Shown here: piece by piece, positions 8,188 to 12,305 of the stretch
Numbering within the stretch: the stretch's first letter is position 1
Layout of the letters: every line of letters begins with the position of its first letter
Source of the DNA: Thermodesulfobacteriota bacterium
Lineage (GTDB): Bacteria > Desulfobacterota > QYQD01
Direction: 5' to 3'
Assembly: GCA_030017815.1 (NCBI GenBank)
Contig: JASEGX010000057.1
Span: 1-12,305, forward strand
DNA: 12,305 nucleotides
Notes under the pieces: model-generated
Seen by the model: only the letters and a program-made list of their open reading frames with translations
Databases searched by the model: none
Told to the model about the DNA's origin: nothing
Program-made: the position numbers and the translations under genes

Positions 8188-8216
8188 TATTTATGCTTTT
8201 TTGTGGCGTATGTCAA
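8188..8216 (-). promoter_or_regulatory. Candidate sigma-70 promoter of the LOG gene
   Basis: On the minus strand a perfect TTGACA (8211-8216) is followed, after exactly 17 bases, by TAAATA (8188-8193). Transcription would begin near 8181, giving a leader of about 50 bases before the ATG at 8132. The -35 and spacing are ideal; the -10 is weak. Confidence 0.45.
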
Positions 8217-8288
8217 TTTTTACGCACACCGTCATCCTGTTGTTTTACTCCGTCTTCACAAAATCGGATATTAGGCGATGAATTAATT

Positions 8289-8297
8289 TGCTATAAT
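8289..8297 (+). promoter_or_regulatory. Candidate extended -10 promoter for the small genes at 8459 and 8693
   Basis: TGCTATAAT is an exact extended -10 element (TGnTATAAT). No good -35 is present at the correct distance, which extended -10 promoters tolerate. It would give a leader of about 155 bases ahead of the ATG at 8459. Confidence 0.4.
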
Positions 8298-8386
8298 ACG
8301 TTTCGCTAAAATCAAATCTTTTCTTGAATAAATATATTCATCGTAGCAAATACTCCCAAAAGTAAGTATGATATAAGTAGTGTTCA

Positions 8387-8409
8387 TCCGGAATTTTTGG
8401 GTTTCCGGA
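8387..8409 (+). promoter_or_regulatory. Leader hairpin upstream of the 53-aa gene
   Basis: A perfect 7-bp stem, TCCGGAA (8387-8393) with TTCCGGA (8403-8409), encloses a 9-base loop rich in T and G. It lies about 50 bases before the ATG at 8459. No U-run follows, so an RNA-structure or operator role is possible but unproven. Confidence 0.3.
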
Positions 8410-8458
8410 GGGGAATAAATTATTGACCATTACTGCCGGCACATACAATTTGAACTAA

Positions 8459-8620
8459 ATGCCCAAGGACAAATCTTTTGTCATATGTGAAAACCGCCGA
8501 AATCACCCAAGGCTGGCGGTAGAAGTCTGCCGGAGATGCCATAAGGCGGGAAAGTGCCATATATATCAAGGGTGGCTCCAGCCGGGTCTTTTTCAGGGCT
8601 GGACAGGAAAGAATAAGTAA
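8459..8620 (+). CDS. 53-aa cysteine-rich microprotein, putative zinc- or metal-binding
   Basis: An ATG at 8459 follows an in-frame TAA (8456-8458) directly, so it is the first possible start. The frame runs 53 codons to TAA at 8618-8620. The product begins MPKDKSFVICENRRNHPRLA and continues VEVCRRCHKAGKCHIYQGWL, then QPGLFQGW. Cysteines C10, C24, C27 and C33 with H28 and H34 form a C-x13-C-x2-C-x5-C arrangement, resembling a small treble-clef or zinc-knuckle protein. Composition, cysteine spacing and the aromatic/proline tail look like a folded protein rather than chance. No good Shine-Dalgarno is visible (TTTGAACTAA precedes the ATG), which lowers confidence. It shares a strand and probably a transcript with the 100-aa gene 72 bases downstream. 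I cannot name its family. Confidence 0.6.
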   Translation: MPKDKSFVICENRRNHPRLAVEVCRRCHKAGKCHIYQGWLQPGLFQGWTGKNK

Positions 8621-8692
8621 GGAAAAAACTTGTTTTTATGCAGGGCATAGTTTAGAATAAATAAAATCCTGCAGTATGGAGTATGTCAGCCT

Positions 8693-8995
8693 ATGGCCAA
8701 GGTAGTAAGTATCAAGAATAAGAGAGTAGTTAAAAGGGGGCGGGACAGGCGGCTTGCGGCCATTAAAGAAGAACTCCTGCGTTTTCACGGCATTGATCTT
8801 GAACATCTCCTGGCCTCCGAGCCGGCAAAGGCCCTTACGGTCGATGAGTATGAGGACTTTGCGGAGCGCATCCTGGAAGTTGTCGACGAATTTTGTGAGG
8901 AGCATCCCCATCTGACCATACACGATATTTTTTATACCCTGGAAAATGTCAAGGATATCATTAAAGACAACTGCGAAGAAAATGAAGCACAATAA
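8693..8995 (+). CDS. Conserved-looking 100-aa protein of unknown function
   Basis: A soluble, highly charged protein. The first 20 residues are basic (KNKRVVKRGRDRR), while the rest is acidic and mostly helical: an AIKEELLRFHGIDLEHLL segment, then VDEYEDFAERILEVVDEFCE, then TIHDIFYTLENVKDIIKD. There is no signal peptide, membrane segment or metal motif, and only two cysteines. The ATG at 8693 is preceded by GGAG at 8678-8681. An antisense frame of similar length exists, but its composition (runs of F and P) is poor, so I choose the plus strand. The stop is only six bases from the convergent SDR gene end. I do not recognise the family; the basic N-terminus could contact nucleic acid or a partner, which is inference. 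Confidence 0.75.
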   Translation: MAKVVSIKNKRVVKRGRDRRLAAIKEELLRFHGIDLEHLLASEPAKALTVDEYEDFAERILEVVDEFCEEHPHLTIHDIFYTLENVKDIIKDNCEENEAQ

Positions 8996-9001
8996 ACACC
9001 C

Positions 9002-9901
9002 TTAACCTCCCCGGATATATTCTTTTATACCCGCCTCAAAAGGAGTGGGCGCAATGCCGAACTCCTCATAGAAAGAGGTCTCGCTTCCAATATTCCCTTC
9101 TAATAGCATAACTATCTGATCCCTCGCCAGCGGAAAACCGGGCAGTCCTTCTAAAAAATAGGCCATAATTCTTATCAGCCCGACGGGGATGTGCGCCTTT
9201 ATAATTTTCTTTTCCAGGGCGCGGGCAATTATGTCCAGGATGTCATTAAATGTGAACCGATCCCGCCCCGATAATTGAAATACCCGTCCGATGGTCTTTT
9301 CTTCTTTTAGGGAGAGAGTAAAGGCCCGCGCTACGGTGCGGACATCTACGGGCTGTAGCGCATAAGAACCATCACCCACCACGGGGATAAAGGGTGACTT
9401 AAGTATCATCTCCCTGAATAAATTGACAAAATTGTCCCGCGGGCCAAAGATGACGGAAGGTTGAAATATAGTAAAATCAAGGCCGCTCCGGCGGACATAT
9501 TCTTCGGCCTTATATTTGGTTTGATGGTAGCGTGAGCGGGCATTCGGACGCGTGCCCAGGGAACTCATGTGGATATAACGCTTGATGCCGGCAGCCTGTG
9601 CAGCGTTCACAACCTGAACGGCAGCCTGATAATGCAATCTCTCAAAGGTAATGCCCTTACGGGGAAACTCCCGGATGATCCCGATTAGGTGTATTACAGC
9701 CTGACAGTCCTCCATGCCATCAGCCAGCCGGTCTTGTCCATCAAATATGTCGCCCGGCCAGATATCAACATCGTGCCTTCTGGCTAATTTTTTCTCCGAA
9801 CCCGGCCGTACCAGACAGCGCACCTGATATCCATCGTCCAGGAGGGCATTCACCAGATGATTACCAACGAAACCCGTTCCGCCGGTAACAAATACCTTCA
9901 T
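9002..9901 (-). CDS. Atypical SDR-family NAD(P)-binding protein, NDUFA9-like epimerase/dehydratase
   Basis: A 299-aa protein with an N-terminal Rossmann fold: glycine motif TGGTGFVG at residues 6-13, followed by the acceptor strand YQVRCLVRPGS. An SDR-type Y125-x3-K129 pair lies in RYHQTKYKAEE, preceded by the MSSLG strand (112-116). The region FQPSVIFGPRDNFVN is typical of the NDUFA9/complex I accessory and NmrA-like atypical SDR proteins. Such proteins bind NAD(P)H in the cytoplasm; many act as sugar-nucleotide or isoprenoid/quinone-pathway reductases, and the substrate here is unknown. The ATG at 9899-9901 on the minus strand has a perfect AGGAGG six bases upstream, fixing the start. It converges on the 100-aa gene with a 6-bp gap and no visible terminator between them. 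Confidence 0.92.
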   Translation of the reverse strand: MKVFVTGGTGFVGNHLVNALLDDGYQVRCLVRPGSEKKLARRHDVDIWPGDIFDGQDRLADGMEDCQAVIHLIGIIREFPRKGITFERLHYQAAVQVVNAAQAAGIKRYIHMSSLGTRPNARSRYHQTKYKAEEYVRRSGLDFTIFQPSVIFGPRDNFVNLFREMILKSPFIPVVGDGSYALQPVDVRTVARAFTLSLKEEKTIGRVFQLSGRDRFTFNDILDIIARALEKKIIKAHIPVGLIRIMAYFLEGLPGFPLARDQIVMLLEGNIGSETSFYEEFGIAPTPFEAGIKEYIRGG

Positions 9902-9978
9902 TTTTTCCTCCTTACTTCAGAGCCTTTATCGTTTCGGGTCTAATTCCCCGAAGCTGCCTGTGATTATTGCGAAACTTG

Positions 9979-9998
9979 TCCCCGACAACGATCGGGGA
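9979..9998. repeat. TCCCCGA/TCGGGGA hairpin
   Basis: A perfect 7-bp stem (9979-9985 with 9992-9998) encloses the 6-base loop CAACGA. It is the kind of small palindrome found dispersed in intergenic DNA and has no T-run in either direction. Confidence 0.5.
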
Positions 9999-10102
9999 GC
10001 GGGAATCCAGAATAGACATCTGCTTTCGGAGGTCCCGGCCATATTCCGCGTAAATACGCCTCAATTTGTGCCTGCAAAGCTATGGGGATTTTGAGCATCC
10101 GG

Positions 10103-10186
10103 AGTTATCCGGAAGCGCGATAACATCGCAGGTAGCACGCTACACAGAAAAGAAGTAAGCGTTTAGAAAAAGCTTGTCAAGGATAT
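10103..10186. repeat. 84-bp direct repeat, copy 1
   Basis: This copy matches 12222-12305 in 82 of 84 positions; the two differences are at 10128 and 10131, each G here and A in copy 2. The left boundary is sharp, with similarity starting at AGTTATCC. Internal dyads are GTTATC (10104-10109) with GATAAC (10119-10124), and GTAGC/GCTAC at 10132-10143. The right part ends AGCTTGTCAAGGATAT. The right limit is unknown because copy 2 runs off the window. Confidence 0.9.
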
Positions 10187-10248
10187 TTTAAATGGAATAT
10201 AAATAAGTTGCGCCAAGTGAAGAGGCGAGAAAGCTGAACAGTAGTTTT

Positions 10249-10265
10249 GGTGGGCAAAGCCCACC
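10249..10265. repeat. GGTGGGC/GCCCACC palindrome
   Basis: A perfect 7-bp stem with an AAA loop, flanked by GTAG (10241-10244) and CTAC (10266-10269), which extend the symmetry. This matches a well-known class of dispersed intergenic palindrome in proteobacteria. It has no evident role for the adjacent gene. Confidence 0.6.
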
Positions 10266-10272
10266 CTACACG

Positions 10273-10302
10273 GCTTTGCGTAACCTTGCGAACCTTGCGG
10301 TG
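10273..10302. repeat. Degenerate CTTTGCG/CCTTGCG tandem tract
   Basis: Three near-copies, CTTTGCG, CCTTGCG and CCTTGCG, run into GCGGTGA. This is the same terminal sequence as the right arm of the element at 7349-7431, so it may be a remnant half of a related element. Confidence 0.4.
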
Positions 10303-10313
10303 AGGCGAATTTG

Positions 10314-10343
10314 CTTTACTATCCTTAACGTGACCAGTATAAT
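10314..10343 (+). promoter_or_regulatory. Candidate promoter of the DUF4143 ATPase gene
   Basis: A consensus -10 TATAAT lies at 10338-10343, with a 4/6 -35 candidate TTTACT at 10314-10319 and 18-base spacing. The ATG is about 42 bases downstream of the -10. The -10 lies between the arms of the outer inverted repeat described at 10330-10382, so binding there could block initiation. Confidence 0.5.
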
Positions 10344-10382
10344 GGTTAAAATTTGGTTAAATATAACCAACAGGATGGTCAC
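10330..10382 (+). promoter_or_regulatory. Nested inverted repeats spanning promoter and leader
   Basis: The outer arms GTGACCA (10330-10336) and TGGTCAC (10376-10382) are perfect inverted repeats. Inside them, TTGGTTA (10353-10359) and TAACCAA (10364-10370) form a perfect 7-bp hairpin with loop AATA, and TGGTTAAA/TGGTTAAA is directly repeated. The block begins before the TATAAT and ends three bases before the ATG, enclosing AGGA (10372-10375), the likely ribosome binding site. This geometry suits an operator or an RNA hairpin controlling translation. Confidence 0.5.
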
Positions 10383-10384
10383 TT

Positions 10385-11692
10385 ATGCTTAATAACGTCA
10401 ATGTGCTTGAAATACTGAGCAAATGGAACTCCTGGGACAGGACCTCCGTCGAGTCCGGGGTTCCAAGGCAGATAACCGGCGAAATCTCCAACTATCTGGA
10501 TAGTCCGGAAGTCATTGTTCTTAAGGGGGTAAGGCGGTCGGGAAAATCCACCATAATGTTCCAGGTCATGAATGCCCTGATGTCAAGGGGCATTTCATCC
10601 AAAAGCATCCTCTACGTCAATTTCGAGGAGCCGTTTTTTGCGGAGCACAGGCGGCCGGACGTCTTTGAGCGGCTTTTCAATGCCTACAGGGAAGAGATAA
10701 ACCCCACCGGGCGCGTTTATGTGTTTCTCGATGAAGTCCAGGAAATCCCTATGTGGGAAAAGTGGGTCAGGACTAAGGCAGATCTCAAGGAGGCCAAAAT
10801 CTTTGTCACAGGCTCATCTTCGAAACTGCTCGGGACTGAATTCTCGACCCTGCTCACAGGAAGAAATATCTCCTTTACCGTATTTCCTCTAGCCTTCAGG
10901 GAATTCCTAAGTTTCAAGGGGTTTGATGATTTTTCGGATCCTGTCAGGCTCCTCAAGCACAAGCCTCTCGTCAAAAATCTGCTCAGAGAATACATGCAGT
11001 TCGGCGGCTTTCCGGAAGTGGTGTTAAGAGAACGGCCTGAGGCGAAGGATAAGCTGCTCAAGCAGTATTTTGAGGACATACTGTATAAGGATGTGGTCTG
11101 GCGCTATCAGATCAGAGATATCGCAACCCTTAAGAATATCGCCCTGCTCTGCATGGCTAACATCTCAAATCTCTTTTCTTATAACAAGATCAAGAACGCT
11201 TTGGGTGTGCCTCTTGATGTCGTACGTAGCTATTCCGGCTATATGGGCGAAGCTTACCTGATAAAGGAGGTGCTCAAACACTCTTTCAAGGTCAAAGAAC
11301 AACTCAGAAACCCCAAGAAAATCTACGCCGTTGATATGGGATTGAGAAATGCAGTTTCCTATAGATTTTCGGAAGACCTGGGCCGAATAGCGGAGAACAT
11401 AGTGGCCGTCGAACTGATGAGACAGGAAAGAGATATCTATTACTACAAGAACAAGGGCGAAGTCGATTTTCTGGTCAGGAAGGGAATAGGCATCGAAGCG
11501 CTCTTACAGGTGTGCATGACCGGTGGAGAAAACGAGAAGACACTTCAGAGGGAACTGGATGCGCTGAAGGAAGGCATGGAAAACCTGGAGGCAGAGACGG
11601 GGATTCTTATCACGGAAGACCTGGAGAAGGAGTTCCTTTGGAGAAAGAAGCGAGTCACTGCGATTCCGCTCTGGAAATGGCTTATTCGCTGA
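10385..11692 (+). CDS. AAA-type ATP-binding protein with DUF4143 C-terminal domain
   Basis: A 435-aa protein of usual family length. Walker A is G48-VRRS-GKST, and Walker B is VYVFLDE with D116 and E117. Next come a sensor-like FVTGSSSKLL, LLTGRN, FPLAFREFL and GGFPEVVL, all landmarks of this ATPase group. The C-terminal DUF4143 region (from about residue 230) includes KKIYAVDMGLRNAVS and ends with a restriction-endonuclease-like strand EVDFLV (E359, D361) after YYYKNKG. Members are abundant in anaerobes and archaea, often in accessory DNA; the cellular function is not established. The ATG at 10385 has AGGA nine bases upstream. The gene stands alone under its own promoter candidate, inside the segment bracketed by the two 84-bp repeats, and converges on the toxin remnant. 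Confidence 0.92.
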   Translation: MLNNVNVLEILSKWNSWDRTSVESGVPRQITGEISNYLDSPEVIVLKGVRRSGKSTIMFQVMNALMSRGISSKSILYVNFEEPFFAEHRRPDVFERLFNAYREEINPTGRVYVFLDEVQEIPMWEKWVRTKADLKEAKIFVTGSSSKLLGTEFSTLLTGRNISFTVFPLAFREFLSFKGFDDFSDPVRLLKHKPLVKNLLREYMQFGGFPEVVLRERPEAKDKLLKQYFEDILYKDVVWRYQIRDIATLKNIALLCMANISNLFSYNKIKNALGVPLDVVRSYSGYMGEAYLIKEVLKHSFKVKEQLRNPKKIYAVDMGLRNAVSYRFSEDLGRIAENIVAVELMRQERDIYYYKNKGEVDFLVRKGIGIEALLQVCMTGGENEKTLQRELDALKEGMENLEAETGILITEDLEKEFLWRKKRVTAIPLWKWLIR

Positions 11693-11750
11693 TCCGATCT
11701 CTACAAGGCCAGAAGGCGCCGCTTTTATTCTTGCTTGGGCACTACTCTAT

Positions 11751-11809
11751 TGTGGGTTTCTCTGGTGTTCCTTTCCGTAGGTCGGCCAAGCCAGAGGAAC
11801 GCACCCACA
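11751..11809. repeat. Imperfect inverted repeat between convergent genes
   Basis: TGTGGGT (11751-11757) pairs with ACCCACA (11803-11809), and GTTCCT (11767-11772) pairs with AGGAAC (11795-11800), with an unequal spacer between the two stem parts. A T-run (11819-11824) follows rightward. It lies between the ATPase stop and the small minus-strand gene and may end transcripts. Confidence 0.4.
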
Positions 11810-11849
11810 GTGCACGCTCTTTTTTGTGGCAAATAGGCATCGTCGTGTT

Positions 11850-12047
11850 TCAGCTTGCTTCCAATAATTTTGACCTGTTTCCTCTTTTCTTGTCGGGGAA
11901 TTTCTTGACTACTCGTCCTCCTTCAAATACCACCAGTGGAGTATGCGTCTCTTCGGCAATCTTTTTCGCTCGGGCAGCCGCACGACGCAATGCAGTCTCC
12001 GCCTTTGCAAGATCGGTATCTCGAATCTGCATTTTGACTTTGCTCAT
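11850..12047 (-). CDS. 65-aa small protein overlapping a zeta-toxin remnant, possible antitoxin
   Basis: The frame begins at ATG (12045-12047, minus strand) with AGGAG upstream and overlaps the stop of the toxin remnant as ATGA. The product has a long amphipathic helix (LAKAETALRRAAARAKKIAEE) followed by a strand-turn-strand, TPLVVFEGGRVVKKFP, and a basic tail. This helix-then-short-hairpin design is common among small partners of toxin kinases, and the 4-bp overlap shows it was co-translated with the toxin gene. I do not recognise a named family, so the antitoxin role is inferred from context. The reading frame is intact even though its upstream partner is truncated, and no promoter of its own is evident. 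Confidence 0.65.
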   Translation of the reverse strand: MSKVKMQIRDTDLAKAETALRRAAARAKKIAEETHTPLVVFEGGRVVKKFPDKKRGNRSKLLEAS

Positions 12048-12223
12048 AGTTTTTCTCCTTCATCAAGAAGTTTTGGGGTTACTCCAGAATTGTCGAAAAG
12101 AACCCAGGCATCCACCAATTGTTTGTAAAGATGCTGAAAATTGTACCAGCCTTTTTCATACCTGCGCCTGATAGTTTTTTCCGGAACGTTGTGGCCCTCT
12201 CCACTATTGACAGTACACCCCAG
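12044..12223 (-). pseudogene. 3' fragment of a zeta-toxin-like kinase gene
   Basis: Reading leftward from 12223, an open frame encodes G-H-N-V-P-E followed by KTIRRRYEKGWYNFQHLY, then KQLVDAWVLFDNSGVTPKLL, ending at TGA (12044-12046). These are the hallmarks of the C-terminus of zeta-toxin / COG4185 AAA-type kinases: the GHxVPE loop, RRRY, and the terminal W-x-L-x-DNSG strand. The family is normally about 190-200 aa; only about 50 codons remain. Upstream the frame meets TAA at 12224-12226, exactly where the 84-bp repeat copy 2 begins, so the Walker A kinase core is missing. The recognisable match starts near 12199, so the exact break lies between there and 12222. The product would be inactive if made. 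The downstream 65-aa gene overlaps its stop. Confidence 0.75.
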
Positions 12224-12305
12224 TTATCCGGAAGCGCGATAACATCACAAGTAGCACGCTACACAGAAAAGAAGTAAGCGTTTAGAAAAAGCTTGTCAAG
12301 GATAT
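12222..12305. repeat. 84-bp direct repeat, copy 2 (runs off the window)
   Basis: The same sequence and orientation as 10103-10186, offset by 2119 bases, with A instead of G at 12247 and 12250. It abuts the truncated 5' side of the zeta-like gene fragment and contains the stop codon that closes that frame. The repeat may continue beyond the window. Confidence 0.9.

Larger units (their letters stand above)
8133..8458. other. Divergent intergenic region between the LOG gene and the 53-aa gene
   Basis: This 326-bp A+T-rich stretch holds no convincing gene. It contains the leftward LOG promoter (8188-8216) and a rightward extended -10 (8289-8297). Two dyads follow in the presumed rightward leader: TGAATA/TATTCA at 8325-8340 with a 4-base loop, and TCCGGAA/TTCCGGA at 8387-8409 with a 9-base loop. 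Neither is followed by a T-tract, so I do not call them terminators. Confidence 0.5.
9902..10384. other. Repeat-rich non-coding stretch between the SDR and ATPase genes
   Basis: I see no credible gene in these 483 bases. From left to right they hold: a TTCGGG/CCCGAA dyad (9933-9952) in the SDR leader; a TCCCCGA/TCGGGGA hairpin (9979-9998); the first copy of the 84-bp repeat (10103-10186); a GGTGGGC/GCCCACC palindrome (10249-10265); a tandem CTTTGCG/CCTTGCG tract ending in GCGGTGA (10273-10302); and the promoter and nested operator-like repeats of the ATPase gene (10314-10382). Confidence 0.6.

Noticed and set aside
8459..8620. A riboswitch or structured RNA in the GC-rich stretch
   Set aside because: The ACCGCC/GGCGGT pairing first suggested an aptamer, but no known riboswitch consensus fits, and an uninterrupted cysteine-rich reading frame explains the region better.
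8489..8660. A readthrough/UAG-containing frame starting at the GTG near 8487
   Set aside because: The TAG is simply an out-of-frame stop. The downstream portion lacks protein-like character, whereas the 8459 frame is coherent.
8636..8992. A 118-aa minus-strand frame opposite the 100-aa gene
   Set aside because: It is phenylalanine- and proline-rich in an unnatural pattern (KPPVPPPF), and the plus-strand frame has better composition and a GGAG site.
10103..10143. Integron attC or attI-like site in the 84-bp repeat
   Set aside because: GTTATC...GATAAC has the GTT and AAC ends in the reverse order of attC (which starts with RYYYAAC and ends with GTTRRRY), and no integrase gene is present.
11512..12171. 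A 219-aa plus-strand frame overlapping the ATPase 3' end and the small minus-strand genes
   Set aside because: It overlaps the well-supported ATPase reading frame and the antisense of the toxin remnant and 65-aa gene. Its composition is low in structure and no family is recognisable.
12202..12221. Insertion-sequence end at the zeta-gene break (GGGTGTACTGTCAATAG on the minus strand)
   Set aside because: It resembles some IS termini loosely, but no transposase, matching inverted end or target duplication is visible.

Overview
The window looks like the chromosome of an anaerobic bacterium, most plausibly of the deltaproteobacterial (Desulfobacterota) type. This is inferred from a very large 2-hydroxyacyl-CoA-dehydratase-activase-like protein, a COG0731-type radical SAM protein, moderately GC-rich coding sequence, and the dispersed CGCAGAG-type and GGTGGGC-type palindromic repeats. 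No rRNA, tRNA, CRISPR array or complete insertion sequence is visible.

Layout. (1) At 5-328 there is a PemK/MazF-type toxin at the left edge; its antitoxin, if any, lies outside the window. (2) At 486-7324 there is a compact plus-strand operon of four genes: a 57-aa helical microprotein ending in CQLGCF, a radical SAM protein with a C-terminal winged-helix-like tail, a 1394-aa fusion of two ASKHA activase domains with two HgdB/DUF2229-like modules, and RNase G. Gaps are 3 bp, a 4-bp ATGA overlap and 27 bp. A TTGACA promoter candidate lies at 415-444. (3) At 7349-7431 a CGCAGAG inverted-repeat element sits between the convergent rng and LOG genes. (4) A LOG-family (nucleotide monophosphate phosphoribohydrolase-like) gene runs leftward from about 8132. 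Divergent from it are two small plus-strand genes: a 53-aa cysteine-rich protein (8459-8620) and a 100-aa charged protein of unknown function (8693-8995). (5) An atypical SDR / NDUFA9-like NAD(P)-binding protein runs leftward (9002-9901), only 6 bp from the 100-aa gene's stop. (6) From about 9.9 kb to the right end the region is accessory. Two copies of an 84-bp repeat (82/84 identical) at 10103-10186 and 12222-12305 bracket a ~2-kb segment. That segment holds a DUF4143-type AAA ATPase gene with an elaborate nested inverted repeat in its promoter/leader, and a convergent pair consisting of the 3' end of a zeta-toxin-like kinase gene and an intact small overlapping gene.

How the genes may work together. 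The 486-7324 operon combines Fe-S/radical chemistry, ATP-driven low-potential electron transfer and RNA processing. The functional link is not evident from sequence, but the spacing argues for co-transcription. The toxin at the left edge, the decayed toxin module at the right and the ATPase with inverted repeats are typical of genomic accessory patches. The least explained items are the two microproteins, the intramolecular pseudo-dimer design of the giant activase, and the repeat-bracketed cassette that cuts off the zeta-like toxin gene.
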